DNA of 64,000 bases from DASXAI01 sp963728985 (lineage in GTDB: Bacteria > Actinomycetota > Acidimicrobiia > Acidimicrobiales > Ilumatobacteraceae): positions 124,001 through 188,000 of the forward strand of contig CAVSME010000007.1 in NCBI GenBank assembly GCA_963728985.1, read 5' to 3'. Positions within the stretch are counted from its first letter, which is position 1. The number at the start of each line of letters is the position of its first letter. The position numbers were made by a program, and so were the translations under genes. This document shows, piece after piece, positions 17,216-26,241 of this stretch. The notes below the pieces were generated by a model. That model saw only the letters and a program-made list of their open reading frames with translations. It ran no database searches and had not been told where the DNA came from.

Positions 17216-18282
17216 GGGCGGCGCCGCACCTGGTCGTACACCGCTGCCACGGCGGCGACGGCGCCCGCCTCGTCCTGCCAAGCCGCCAGGCGGCAGCGGC
17301 CGGCAGCAGCCATGGCGGTCGCCCGCTCGGGGCCATCGAGCAGCTCGACGATCGCCGCCGCGAGTGCGTCGGCGTCGCCTACCGCCACCAACCGGCCGGT
17401 CTCGCCGTCGGTGATCAGCTCGGGCACGAAGCCGACGGGGGTGGCCACCACGGGCCGGCCCAGCGCCAGCGCTTCCGTCACCACGAGGGGTCCCGACTCC
17501 CACACCGAGGGCACGGCCACGACGTCAGCGGCGGCGAGGGCACTGCCCGGGTCGGCCGTCGGCCCCACGAGCCGCACCAGGTCGCCGAGACGCTCGGCGT
17601 CGATGCGCCGGCGGAGGTGGTCCTCGAGGGGGCCGTCGCCCACCAGGATGACGTGCACGGCGGGCCGGTGGGCAGCCACGAGGGGGACGGCGTCGAGCAG
17701 GACGTCGAGCCCCTTCTGGGGATGGAGCCGGCCCACGGCCACCAGCACCGGCGCCGTCTCGGGCACCCCCCACACCCGGCGGACGGCGTCCCGGTCGCGG
17801 GAGACGACGGGCGGTGGGCCGAAGGGGTTGACGACGGCGGCGACGCGCCCGCCCAGAGCGGCGGCCACCGCCGGCGAGGTGGCGATCACGGCGTCGACCC
17901 TCGACGGCAGCCGCCGTTCGAGCGGTCGCAGCAGTGGCGCCCGCCAGCCGGTGACGCCGTCGACCACGACGTTGTGCACGGTGACCACGAGGGGCGGGCG
18001 ATGGGGCACGAGCGAAGCCCACCAGCCGACCCGGAGCCCGTGGGCGTGGACCACGTCGGCACCGACCGCCGCCCGGCGGGTGGCGAGCGCCGCCCGGGGA
18101 TCGCCGGGGACGGCCAGCACGGTTGCCGTCCACCCGTGAGCCGGCAGGGCGCTGGCCAGCGCCTCGACGTGGCGGCGGATGCCACCGGCAGAAGGACCGT
18201 GCACGAGCACGACCCGGCCCAGCTCGGAACCTGCGGCCCCGTCGGTTAGACCGAGGCGCAGCCGAGGCGTCGACTCAGCCAT
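17212..18282 (-). CDS. glycosyltransferase, GT4 family
   Basis: A 356-residue retaining GT-B glycosyltransferase. The N-lobe begins RVVLVHGPSAGGIRRHVEAL (the donor-fold glycine loop) and the C-lobe carries VAVGRLHPQKGLDVLLDA and the nucleotide-sugar motif ESGPLVVTEA with the E-x7-E pair. No signal peptide or membrane span, so it works on the inner face of the membrane. It lies between murJ (8-base overlap) and the phosphatase-like gene (4-base overlap), which points to an envelope glycan or lipid-linked sugar as acceptor. Donor and acceptor cannot be read from sequence. Confidence 0.85.
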   Translation of the reverse strand: MAESTPRLRLGLTDGAAGSELGRVVLVHGPSAGGIRRHVEALASALPAHGWTATVLAVPGDPRAALATRRAAVGADVVHAHGLRVGWWASLVPHRPPLVVTVHNVVVDGVTGWRAPLLRPLERRLPSRVDAVIATSPAVAAALGGRVAAVVNPFGPPPVVSRDRDAVRRVWGVPETAPVLVAVGRLHPQKGLDVLLDAVPLVAAHRPAVHVILVGDGPLEDHLRRRIDAERLGDLVRLVGPTADPGSALAAADVVAVPSVWESGPLVVTEALALGRPVVATPVGFVPELITDGETGRLVAVGDADALAAAIVELLDGPERATAMAAAGRCRLAAWQDEAGAVAAVAAVYDQVRRRP

Positions 18283-19936
18283 CGTCGATGGTCACCAGGT
18301 GGCGCAGGGTCGTGCCGGTCAGGAGGCGCAGGGCGACGGCGTAGGCAACGGCGCCGGCCGTCCCGGCGACGGCCAGCGTCGCCAGCGACGCCGCTCTCGA
18401 CGTGGCGTCGATGGTGGTGGCAACGGCGGCCATCACGGCCAGCGCCACCGCTCCGGCAACCACGACGCGCGCCACCATGGCCAGGGGACGGGGCCGGTCC
18501 GAGCCCAGCCGGCGCCCCAGCGCGACCCCGAGGGTCACCGCGGCCACCAGGAACGCCACGCCGTAACCGGCGGCGAGGGCGGCGGCCCGCTCGGACGCCG
18601 GCGCCCACGCCGAGGCCACGATCATGGCCACGACGCCGGCGGCCGTCCCGGCGGCACTGCACACGAACGGCGTCCTGGCGTCGTCGACGGCGTAGGACGC
18701 CCGGGTCAGCAGGTAGACGAGCCCGTAGCCGGCGAGCCCCGGCGCGAACGCGGCGAGGGCGTGGGCCAGCGGGCCGAGGCCACCGGCGCGGGCGTCGCCG
18801 AAGGCGGCGACCCGCACGATCGGCCACGCCAGCGCGCCCAGGGCGGCCGCCGCGCCCACCAACAGCACCAGCGTCGCCCGCACCCCGCGACCCAGGACGG
18901 CGCCCAGCTCGGCCCGGCGACCGCCCTGGTGGGCCCGGGCCAGGGTGGGGAACATCGTGGTGGCCACGGGCACCGCGAACAGGGCGATGGGCAGGAGGAA
19001 GAAGGCGTAGGCGAACGTCCACGTCACGACGCCGCCGGCCACCCGGTTGGCCAGCACCAGCACGACGGCCAGCAGCACGTTGGCCAGCGCCAGCTGCCCC
19101 CCGGCCCAGGCACCACGGCGGGCGAGGGTGCGCACGGTGGGGTCTCGCCAGTCGACGCGGGGGCGCAGGTGGAAGCCGCCCCGCCTCACCGCCACGGCGG
19201 GCAGGAGCGTGAAGGCGAGCACGCCGAGGGTGGTGCCGCCGGCCAGCACCCACTTCTCCGCGGTGGTCAGATCGAGCGAGGGCGGGGCGCCGTCACGCAG
19301 ATACCAGAACGTGGCGTAGGTGGCCAGGACGACCACGTTGTTCAGCGCCGGCGCGACGGCGGGGATGTTGAACCGCTGCTGGGCGTTGAGGACGGCCGTG
19401 GCCACGAGCCCGACGGCGTAGAACAGCACCTGCGGCAGGAAGAACCACAGGAACAAGGTGCCCAGCTCCACCTTGGCGTCGTAGGTGGCACCTTCGGCGC
19501 CCGTGGTGAACGCCCGCATGATCCACGGCGCCGCCACCGCTGCCATCGCCGCCACCGCGCCGAGCAGCGTGGCCAGGCCGCCGAGGACGGCACCGGCCAA
19601 CCGCTCGGCGCCGGCCCGGCCGTCCCGGTCGAGGACCTCGACCATCGCCGGGACCAGCACGGCCTGCAACGCACCCGCCGCCACCAGCTCGAAGAGCAGG
19701 TTCGGCACGGTGTTGGCGGTCTCGTACGTGTCGCCCAGCACGCCCCGGCCGAGCACGGCGGTGACGACCAGCACCCGGGCGAACCCCGTGAGGCGCGACA
19801 GCAGGGTGAGGGCCCCGACCGACGCCGCCGCCCGGCCCAGCCGCCGGGGCGGCACCAGGAGGGCGTCGTCGGCGACGACCCCGCTCACGGGTGCCTGGCC
19901 CTGCCGCGCGACCGGGTTCGGGCGGGGACGGCCCAC
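18275..19936 (-). CDS. murJ: lipid II flippase MurJ/MviN family
   Basis: Integral membrane flippase that moves lipid-linked peptidoglycan precursors outward. It has 553 residues and about fourteen hydrophobic segments of the MOP exporter fold. The family landmarks TLLSRLTGFARVLVV, GDTYETANTVPNLLFELVAAGALQ and the VSGVV-type N-terminus are visible. It lacks the long cytoplasmic pseudokinase extension of mycobacterial MviN. An internal GTG near residue 17 is an alternative start. In this genome it sits with a MraY-like transferase and a GT4, so a second lipid-linked glycan could also be its cargo. Confidence 0.88.
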   Translation of the reverse strand: MGRPRPNPVARQGQAPVSGVVADDALLVPPRRLGRAAASVGALTLLSRLTGFARVLVVTAVLGRGVLGDTYETANTVPNLLFELVAAGALQAVLVPAMVEVLDRDGRAGAERLAGAVLGGLATLLGAVAAMAAVAAPWIMRAFTTGAEGATYDAKVELGTLFLWFFLPQVLFYAVGLVATAVLNAQQRFNIPAVAPALNNVVVLATYATFWYLRDGAPPSLDLTTAEKWVLAGGTTLGVLAFTLLPAVAVRRGGFHLRPRVDWRDPTVRTLARRGAWAGGQLALANVLLAVVLVLANRVAGGVVTWTFAYAFFLLPIALFAVPVATTMFPTLARAHQGGRRAELGAVLGRGVRATLVLLVGAAAALGALAWPIVRVAAFGDARAGGLGPLAHALAAFAPGLAGYGLVYLLTRASYAVDDARTPFVCSAAGTAAGVVAMIVASAWAPASERAAALAAGYGVAFLVAAVTLGVALGRRLGSDRPRPLAMVARVVVAGAVALAVMAAVATTIDATSRAASLATLAVAGTAGAVAYAVALRLLTGTTLRHLVTIDDG

Positions 19937-19943
19937 GGAGCAC

Positions 19944-20012
19944 CCGTGAGCGGCTCGCCGCTCCGCGGCGAGCGACGCACCGTGTCTCTGCGCTCGCTTC
20001 GCTCGCTCACGG
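19944..20012. repeat. nested inverted repeat between mctB and murJ
   Basis: The murJ-mctB gap holds an outer inverted pair CCGTGAGCG (19944-19952) and CGCTCACGG (20004-20012) enclosing a perfect hairpin GCTCGCCGC/GCGGCGAGC (19953-19973). There is no T-run. The outer right arm overlaps the last codons of mctB. It could be a transcript-stabilising or terminator-like structure; its role is unknown. Confidence 0.6.
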
Positions 20013-21053
20013 ACCGCTCGGGACGGCTGCCACCTTGGGGAGCAGCTCGGTGGCCCCCTCGCCCACGCCGTAGTGACCGACCGTGCCCGACACCAGATCG
20101 TGCAGGGCCAGCACGACCGCGGCCCGGCCCACGAACCACTCGGTGTCGTCCACGGTGCTGACGTGCTCGTTCAGCGACCCGTCGTTGCGGATGGCCTTCA
20201 CGAAGCTGCCCCGCTCCACCTCCGACCCTTGCTTGGTCGCCTCGACGGCCAGCGTGGACGGCGTCGCCCCGCCCACCATGTGCTGCAGGAACGGGTAGAT
20301 GAAGGCGGCGTTGTCCAGCTTGGCCCCCGCTCCCGAGACCACGACGAGCCGCATGGCGGCGAGGTCGGCGGTGTCGGCCCCGTCGGGCTGGTCGCTCAGC
20401 TTGACGAAGCCGGCGTGGTCGAGGTCGTCGAGCAGCTCCCGCAGCCGGTTCGACGCCAACCGCGAGCCGGTCGGCGGCGACGTCGTGGTCGTGGTGGCGG
20501 GGTCGTCGGTGACCGATGGGGAGCCCCGGCCCACGACCGGTTGACTGTCGGCCACGCTGGTCACGAGCGTGCTCAGGCGGGCCGCCAGGTCGGTTCGCAG
20601 GACCGTGGGATCCACGGTGGTCTCGGCCAGGACGCCCTGCAGCGCCCCGATGTCAGCGGGCGTGGCCAGGCCGAGGCGATCGGTCACGGTGGCGGTGCCG
20701 GCGTAGTCGGCGCCGGCGGCCACGATGGCCTGGCGCACGGCGGTGGCGGCCTCGTCGTCGACGCCGTCCACCTTGACCATGAGCACGGGCACCCCGTCCA
20801 GGCGGTTCTGCAGGAAGTCGGTGACGCCGGAGCGATCGAGGGCCTGGTCGCGCCGGTTGAGCTGATCGAGCTCGGAGCGCAGGGCGGCGTTGGTGTCCTC
20901 GAGATCCTTCAGGTTCTTCTCGGCGCGGTCGAGGTTCTGCTGGGTCTGATCGAGGATGGACTCCTTGATCACCGTCGAGCCGGCGACGATGCCGATGGCC
21001 AGGGCGAGGAACACCGCCACCAGGCTCACCAGGTGATAGCGGAAGTTGATCAC
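20007..21053 (-). CDS. mctB: MctB/SteB family membrane protein (copper transporter MctB-like)
   Basis: A 348-residue protein with one N-terminal membrane span (VSLVAVFLALAIGIVAGSTV, about residues 9-28), a coiled coil (about 33-80, QTQQNLDRAEKNLKDLEDTN) and a large periplasmic-side domain with a Thr/Ser-rich loop in the middle. The opening MINFRYHLVSL is a hallmark of the family. In mycobacteria the homologue is needed to keep copper low; in corynebacteria the steA-steB pair affects cell separation. It is 13 bases downstream of steA, as in those genomes. The start is a GTG at 21053. Confidence 0.85.
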   Translation of the reverse strand: MINFRYHLVSLVAVFLALAIGIVAGSTVIKESILDQTQQNLDRAEKNLKDLEDTNAALRSELDQLNRRDQALDRSGVTDFLQNRLDGVPVLMVKVDGVDDEAATAVRQAIVAAGADYAGTATVTDRLGLATPADIGALQGVLAETTVDPTVLRTDLAARLSTLVTSVADSQPVVGRGSPSVTDDPATTTTTSPPTGSRLASNRLRELLDDLDHAGFVKLSDQPDGADTADLAAMRLVVVSGAGAKLDNAAFIYPFLQHMVGGATPSTLAVEATKQGSEVERGSFVKAIRNDGSLNEHVSTVDDTEWFVGRAAVVLALHDLVSGTVGHYGVGEGATELLPKVAAVPSGP

Positions 21054-21066
21054 GGCCGAGCGCGCC

Positions 21067-22218
21067 TCATCGGCCGAGGGCGGAGCGCAGCAGGAGCCAC
21101 AGGCTGCGCAGCCAGAGCTGGAGGGGACGGTTCACGAGCGCCACCGCCACCAGCGCCAGCAGCATGGCCACCACGAGGGCAGCGGCGTCGGCCCGGCGGA
21201 CCACCGGGCGGTAGAGCCGGCTCACGCCCTTGGCGTCGACCAGGATGCGCCCCACCTTGAGGCGCACGAGGAACGTCGACGACATGCCGGCGCGCCCCTT
21301 GTCGAGGAACTCCTCCAGCGACGAGTGCAGCCCCACCGCGACGATGAGCTCCGCCCCCAGCTCGAAGGCCAGCAGCAGGGCGATGTCCTCGCTCGTGCCC
21401 GGCGCCTCGAACTTCTTGTACTCGAGGCCGAGCGTGCCCAACCGCATCACCCCGGGCGCCACCCCACCTGGATAGGCGTGGACGACCAGCGTGGCTCCGC
21501 AGTGCAGCGTCTCTTCCCGCACGGAGTCGAAGTCGCCGATGATGACATCGGGCGTCAGGCCGAGATCGCGCAGCGCGTCGGCGCCGCCGTCCACGCCGAC
21601 CAGCACCGGTTTGACCTCGCGGAGGTAGCCCGAGCGCTTCAGCGCGGCCAGGTCGTCGCGGTAGTCGTCGCCCCGCGACACGACGAGGACCTGGCGACCC
21701 TTGAACGCCACCGGCATCTCGGGCAACTCGATGTGGTCGGTGACCAGGTAGTGCTCACCCTTCAGGTACTCGAGGGTGTTGCTGGCGAAACGCTCCAGCT
21801 CCCTGCCGACGGTGCGGCGCCCTTGTTCGATCTTGTCCTCGATCGACGCCATCGACTGCCGCTCGCCGCTCGCCACCACCGCCCCGGCCACGATCACGTG
21901 GCTCCCCACGATGGCCACCACCTCCCCCTCGACGAGCACGTCGAGGACGTGGGCGCCGACCCGATCGATGAGCGGGATGCCGGCGGCGGCGATGAGCAGC
22001 GGCCCCATGTTCGGGTAGCGGCCGCTCATCGACGACGACGCGTTGACCACGGCCACGACCCCGGCCTCGATGAGCGCTTCCGCCGCCACGCGGTCGAGGT
22101 CGGAGTGGTCGATCACCGCGATCTCACCCGGCAGGACCCGCTGGACCAGGTTCTTCGTGCGCCGATCGACCCGGCAGCGGCCAACGACCTCGGTGACCTC
22201 GGGGTCATGGATGGCCAT
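21067..22218 (-). CDS. steA: SteA family protein with thiamin-pyrophosphokinase-like fold
   Basis: A 383-residue cytoplasmic protein with a C-terminal membrane anchor (ALVVAMLLALVAVALV). The middle carries VGVDGGADALRDLGLTPD and IIGDFDSV, the catalytic-core signature of thiamin pyrophosphokinases, though the protein is far longer and is not expected to make thiamin diphosphate. In Corynebacterium SteA pairs with SteB and is tied to cell-wall hydrolase control. The start at ATG 22218 is chosen because GGGGAGG lies five bases upstream; an earlier ATG at 22248 would overlap recN more deeply. It lies between recN and mctB, as in mycobacteria. Confidence 0.85.
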   Translation of the reverse strand: MAIHDPEVTEVVGRCRVDRRTKNLVQRVLPGEIAVIDHSDLDRVAAEALIEAGVVAVVNASSSMSGRYPNMGPLLIAAAGIPLIDRVGAHVLDVLVEGEVVAIVGSHVIVAGAVVASGERQSMASIEDKIEQGRRTVGRELERFASNTLEYLKGEHYLVTDHIELPEMPVAFKGRQVLVVSRGDDYRDDLAALKRSGYLREVKPVLVGVDGGADALRDLGLTPDVIIGDFDSVREETLHCGATLVVHAYPGGVAPGVMRLGTLGLEYKKFEAPGTSEDIALLLAFELGAELIVAVGLHSSLEEFLDKGRAGMSSTFLVRLKVGRILVDAKGVSRLYRPVVRRADAAALVVAMLLALVAVALVNRPLQLWLRSLWLLLRSALGR

Positions 22219-23824
22219 CGGCACCTCCCCGCTCGGCTCGCGCGGCATCGAGCAGCTCGGTGGCGTGGCGCCGGGCGGTGCCGCTGTCGGGCTGCCCCGA
22301 CAGCATGCGCGACAACTCGCGGGTGCGGGCGTCGCCTTCCACGACGACGGCGGTGGCCCGGGTCCGGCCCCGCCCCGCCTCCTTGGTCACCGCCACCTGG
22401 TGGTCGGCGAACGCCGCCACCTGCGGGAGATGGGTGACCACGAGCACCTGGTGACGGCGGCCGAGGGTGGCCAGGGCGCGCCCGACGGCCAGCGCCGCCT
22501 CTCCCCCGATGCCGGCATCGACCTCGTCGAAGATCAGCGTGCCCGGAGCGTCGCTCAGCACCAGGCGCAGGGCCAGCATGGCCCGAGCCAGCTCGCCGCC
22601 CGAGGCCACCTTCGTGAGCGGGAGCACCGGCTCGCCGGGGTTGGCGCCCAGACCGAACCGCACCTCGTCGGCGGGGTCCGGACCGTCGACGGCAACCTCC
22701 AGGCGGGCGCGCGGCATGGCCAGCCGGCGGAGATGGCGCTCGACGGCGTGGGCGAGCCTCGGTGCCTCCTGGCGGCGGTGGGCGGCGACGGCGGCCGCCG
22801 CAGCGGCTTCGTCGGCCAGCGCCTGCTGCCGTTCGGCCTCCAGGGCGGCGGCGGTGGCCTCGTAGCCCTCCAGCTCCTGCAGGCGGGCGGTGGTCTCGTC
22901 GCGATGGGCCATCACCTCGGCCAGCGAGTCGCCGTACTTGCGACGCAGTTCGTGCAGGAGCTGGCGGCGCTGGCGCACGGCGGCCAACCGATCCGGGTCG
23001 TCGGCCACTGCCTCGCCGGTGGCCCGCACCTCGCTGGCCAGGTCGGCGACCTCGGCGATCACCCCCCGCAAGCGCACTTCGATGTCCTTGAACGGGGACC
23101 GGCCAGCGACGGCGGCGAGCGCCACCGCCAGCGCGCCGCCGGCGTCGGCCTCGCCGTCACCGTCACCGCCGGCGAGGGCGTCGTGGGCGAGGGCGGCCGC
23201 TTCCCGGTGGGCCTGGGCCCCGGCCAGCAGGTCCTCTTCGGCGTCGAGGCTCTCGTCCTCGTCGGGGTCGTCGAGGCCGGCCCGCACCAGCTCGTCGACC
23301 TGGAAGCGCAGGAGATCGACCTCGCGAGCGCGTGCCCGGGCGTCGCCGCCGAGGGCACCGAGACGGGCGTCGATGGCAACCACGCGGGCGCGGGCGTCCC
23401 GAAGGGGGCCGAGGTCGGTGCCGGCGAAGCGGTCGAGGGCCTCGCGCTGCGTGGCCATGGCCAGCAGGCGCTCGTGGCCGCGCTGGCCGTGGAGATCGAC
23501 CAGGCGGGCGCCCGCCTCGGCCAGGGTGGCCGCCGTGGCCAGGCGACCGTCGACGTAGGCGCGAGAGCGACCGTCGGCCGGTACCACCCGCGCCAGGATC
23601 AGCTCGGTGTCACCGTCGCCGAAGCGGCCCTCCACCGTGGCCGCTTCGGCGCCGTGGCGGACCACCGTGGCGTCGGCGGTGGCCCCGAGCAGCAGGCCGA
23701 GGGCCTGGACGAGCATGGTCTTGCCCGCCCCCGTCTCGCCGGTGAGCGCGGTCATGCCCGGTCCCACCACGAGGTCGATCTCGGTGATGATGCCGAGGTC
23801 CCGGATGCGCAACTCGGTCAGCAT
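22205..23824 (-). CDS. recN: DNA repair protein RecN
   Basis: SMC-like ATPase acting in double-strand break repair. It has 539 residues from ATG 23824: MLTELRIRDLGIITEIDL, Walker A GETGAGKT near residues 29-36, a long coiled-coil middle, the ABC signature KVASGGELARAMLALR, and Walker B TLIFDEVDAGIGG. The start codon shares a base with the nadK stop (TGATG). The open frame upstream to 23920 overlaps nadK and is not used. It is part of the conserved tlyA-nadK-recN run. Confidence 0.95.
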   Translation of the reverse strand: MLTELRIRDLGIITEIDLVVGPGMTALTGETGAGKTMLVQALGLLLGATADATVVRHGAEAATVEGRFGDGDTELILARVVPADGRSRAYVDGRLATAATLAEAGARLVDLHGQRGHERLLAMATQREALDRFAGTDLGPLRDARARVVAIDARLGALGGDARARAREVDLLRFQVDELVRAGLDDPDEDESLDAEEDLLAGAQAHREAAALAHDALAGGDGDGEADAGGALAVALAAVAGRSPFKDIEVRLRGVIAEVADLASEVRATGEAVADDPDRLAAVRQRRQLLHELRRKYGDSLAEVMAHRDETTARLQELEGYEATAAALEAERQQALADEAAAAAAVAAHRRQEAPRLAHAVERHLRRLAMPRARLEVAVDGPDPADEVRFGLGANPGEPVLPLTKVASGGELARAMLALRLVLSDAPGTLIFDEVDAGIGGEAALAVGRALATLGRRHQVLVVTHLPQVAAFADHQVAVTKEAGRGRTRATAVVVEGDARTRELSRMLSGQPDSGTARRHATELLDAARAERGGADGHP

Positions 23825-24672
23825 CAGCGGTCGCTCAGGCCGAACTTGGTCTTGAGGATCTGGTGGAAGCGGTGGCGCCCGAAGCGCACGAAGCGGGCCA
23901 CCTCGGGGTCGGCGCGGCACGTCACGGTGTCGCCCTCGGCGAGGCCGGCCACCCGCCGCCCGTCGATGGACAGGTCAGCGGGCCGGTGCCCGAGCATCTC
24001 CACCGTGACAGGCTCCTCCGGATCCAGCACGAGGGGGCGGTCGAACAGCATGTGCGGGGACACCGGCGTGAGCACGATGGCCCGGATCTGCGGCGACACG
24101 ATCGGGCCCCGCGCCGACAGGGAGTACGCCGTCGATCCCGTCGGGGTGGCCACGATCAGCCCGTCGGTGGCGTAGCTGATGAACCGCACGCCGGCGATCG
24201 ACACGAGGAGCCGCACCGTGTGGCCCGACTCGCGCTTCTCGATCACCGCCTCGTTGAGGGCGCGGAAACGCTCGGGGCCGCTGCCAGCGCCGGCCCGTTC
24301 GAGGCAGACCTCGAGCAGCATGCGTTCTTCCATGACGAACGTCCCGGCCAGCCATCGTTCGAGCGCGTCGGTGATCCCTGGTGGTTCGACCTCGGTCAGA
24401 TACCCGAGCAGGCCGACGTTCACGCTGAGGATCGGCACGCCGTCGACGAGCTGGGCGGTGCGCAGGACGGTGCCGTCGCCGCCCAGGCTGACGGCGAGGT
24501 CGGCGGTCGCCGGATCGGTGTCGGAGGCGAGATCGGCCAGGCCGAGCGCCTCGGCATCGTCGGGCAGGAGCCACGCCTTGTGGCCGCGGGCACCGAGCCA
24601 GCGGCACACCTCGAGGGCGAGGCTGGCCACCTCGGCCCGCTCGTGATGGGCGACGATCACCACGTTGGTCAT
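23824..24672 (-). CDS. nadK: NAD kinase
   Basis: Phosphorylates NAD to NADP. It has 282 residues from ATG 24672 (MTNVVIVAHHERAE). The ATP/NAD-kinase motif GGDG is at 64-67 (SLGGDGTVLR), and the NE-containing loop RALNEAVIEK and SYATDGLIVATPTGSTAYSLSA complete the active site. The ATG overlaps the tlyA stop as ATGA. Longer open frames upstream lie within tlyA. The context tlyA-nadK-recN is widely conserved in Gram-positives. Confidence 0.96.
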   Translation of the reverse strand: MTNVVIVAHHERAEVASLALEVCRWLGARGHKAWLLPDDAEALGLADLASDTDPATADLAVSLGGDGTVLRTAQLVDGVPILSVNVGLLGYLTEVEPPGITDALERWLAGTFVMEERMLLEVCLERAGAGSGPERFRALNEAVIEKRESGHTVRLLVSIAGVRFISYATDGLIVATPTGSTAYSLSARGPIVSPQIRAIVLTPVSPHMLFDRPLVLDPEEPVTVEMLGHRPADLSIDGRRVAGLAEGDTVTCRADPEVARFVRFGRHRFHQILKTKFGLSDR

Positions 24673-25424
24673 GGGGCACCGACCCCGGGCGCTCGGGCGT
24701 GGACGAAGTGCTCCACGTTCCCGTCGGCTCCCTGGAGCGGCGATCGCATCCATCCCATGATCGTCGCCCCGCTCCGTCTCAGCACGTCATCGATGGACGC
24801 GGTGACCTGCTCGTGCACCGATTCGTCGCGGATCACCCCCCGCCCCCGGGACGCCTCGGCCCGGCCGGCCTCGAACTGGGGCTTGACCAGGAGCACCAGA
24901 TCGGCCGCTGGATCGCACACACCGAGCAGTGCGGCGATGACCGTGCGCAGCGAGATGAACGAGAGATCGGCCACCACGAGGTCGACGGGGCCGCCCGTGT
25001 CGGCCGGCGTGAGGGACCGCACGTTCAGGCGCTCGCGCACGATCACCCGGGGATCGGCGCGGATGCGGGGATGGAGCTGGCCGTGGCCCACGTCGACGGC
25101 CACCACCGTGCCCACGCCCCGCTGGAGCAGGCAGTCGGTGAACCCTCCGGTGGAGGCGCCGGCGTCGACGGCCCGCCGGTCAGCGACGGCGAGGGCGAAC
25201 TCGTCGAGGGCGGCGTCGAGCTTGTCGCCGCCCCGGCTCACGAAGCGCCGGGGTGGGCCCAGCACGACGAGGGGCTCGTCGGGCGCCACCAGTCGGGCCG
25301 GCTTCCACGCCGGGGCGCCGCCCACGGTGACCCGGCCGGCGTCGACGACGGCCTGCGCCTCGGCCCGGCTGGCCACCAGGCCCCGCCGGACGAGCTCGGT
25401 GTCGAGCCGGCGCCGGGCCGTCAC
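24669..25424 (-). CDS. tlyA: TlyA family rRNA (cytidine-2'-O)-methyltransferase
   Basis: Methylates ribose of cytidines in 16S and 23S rRNA in mycobacteria, where loss gives capreomycin resistance. It has 251 residues with an N-terminal S4 RNA-binding domain (RLDTELVRRGLVASRAEAQ), the FVSRGGDKLDAAL block, and an SAM-binding FtsJ-like fold (DAGASTGGFTDCLLQRG, then VDLVVADLSFIS and LVLLVKPQFEAGR). The start is a GTG at 25424 overlapping the HAD gene's stop. The old name hemolysin is a misnomer for this family. Confidence 0.94.
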   Translation of the reverse strand: MTARRRLDTELVRRGLVASRAEAQAVVDAGRVTVGGAPAWKPARLVAPDEPLVVLGPPRRFVSRGGDKLDAALDEFALAVADRRAVDAGASTGGFTDCLLQRGVGTVVAVDVGHGQLHPRIRADPRVIVRERLNVRSLTPADTGGPVDLVVADLSFISLRTVIAALLGVCDPAADLVLLVKPQFEAGRAEASRGRGVIRDESVHEQVTASIDDVLRRSGATIMGWMRSPLQGADGNVEHFVHARAPGVGAP

Positions 25425-26185
25425 CCCGGTGGCTCCCCCAGGAGCTGGTCGGCCAGGCCGGCGAGGTCGTCGGCCACCAGGTCCGGCGTGGGGTTGACGG
25501 GCAGGTCGCTGCGGTGGGTCACCCCGGAGAAGACCAGGCCGAAGCGGCAGCCGATGGCCCGGGCGAAGCGGCCGTCGGTGTCGGGCCGGTCACCCACCAT
25601 GACAGCGCCGTCGAGATCGGGACCCAGCTCGGCCCGGACCAGGTCGGCCATCGGCTCGTAGGGCTTGCCGGCCACGACCGCAGCCATCCCCGATCCGGCC
25701 ACCACGGCGGCCAGGATGGCACCGCCACCGGGGATCGGCCCGTCGGGCGTCGGGTAGGTGACGTCGTCGTTGGTGCCGATGAGGCGGGCCCCCCGGCGCA
25801 CCGCGGTGCACGCCCGCAGCAGCTCCTCGTAGTCGAACGTGCGATGGAAGCCGACCACCACGGCGTCGGCGTCGCCCTCGGTGACGACCTCGGCGCCGGC
25901 GGCGGTGATCGCTTCGGCGGCACCCGGCCCGGCGCACAGGAACACCCGCTCCCCGGCGCGCACGAGGCGGCCGGCGGCCACCGCCGACGTGAGCACGTCG
26001 CCCGCCGCGGGGATCCCGTAGCTCTCCAGCTTGTGCTCGACGTCGACCACCGGTGAGAAGGAGTTGTTCGACACGAACACGACCCGATGACCCCCGGCCC
26101 GCAGCCGGCCCACGGCGTCGGCCGCACCGGCGATGGCCCGGTCGGCCAGCCACACGACACCGTCGAGATCGAGCACGACCGTCAC
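25421..26185 (-). CDS. HAD-superfamily phosphatase, NagD/class IIA type
   Basis: A 254-residue HAD phosphatase. Motif I is VLDLDGVVW with the nucleophile Asp6 and Asp8; motif II is FVSNNSF; the C2-type cap lies between; motif III/IV is GKPYEP followed by MVGDRPDTDGRFARAIG. This class often removes phosphate from small sugars or nucleotides; the substrate here is unknown. The GTG at 26185 is preceded by GAGGAT seven bases upstream. It is first in the operon with tlyA, nadK, recN, steA and mctB, as in M. tuberculosis. Confidence 0.88.
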   Translation of the reverse strand: MTVVLDLDGVVWLADRAIAGAADAVGRLRAGGHRVVFVSNNSFSPVVDVEHKLESYGIPAAGDVLTSAVAAGRLVRAGERVFLCAGPGAAEAITAAGAEVVTEGDADAVVVGFHRTFDYEELLRACTAVRRGARLIGTNDDVTYPTPDGPIPGGGAILAAVVAGSGMAAVVAGKPYEPMADLVRAELGPDLDGAVMVGDRPDTDGRFARAIGCRFGLVFSGVTHRSDLPVNPTPDLVADDLAGLADQLLGEPPG

Positions 26186-26241
26186 CGCCTGATCCTCGCA
26201 TGTCGGGCTGACGGGGCCCGCCGCTGTGCTTACCTCTGAGC

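Noticed and set aside
21067..22218. Thiamin pyrophosphokinase
   Set aside because: The fold motif is present, but the length, membrane tail and recN-mctB context identify SteA.
24669..25424. Hemolysin
   Set aside because: This old annotation applies to TlyA, but the S4 and methyltransferase motifs show an rRNA methyltransferase.
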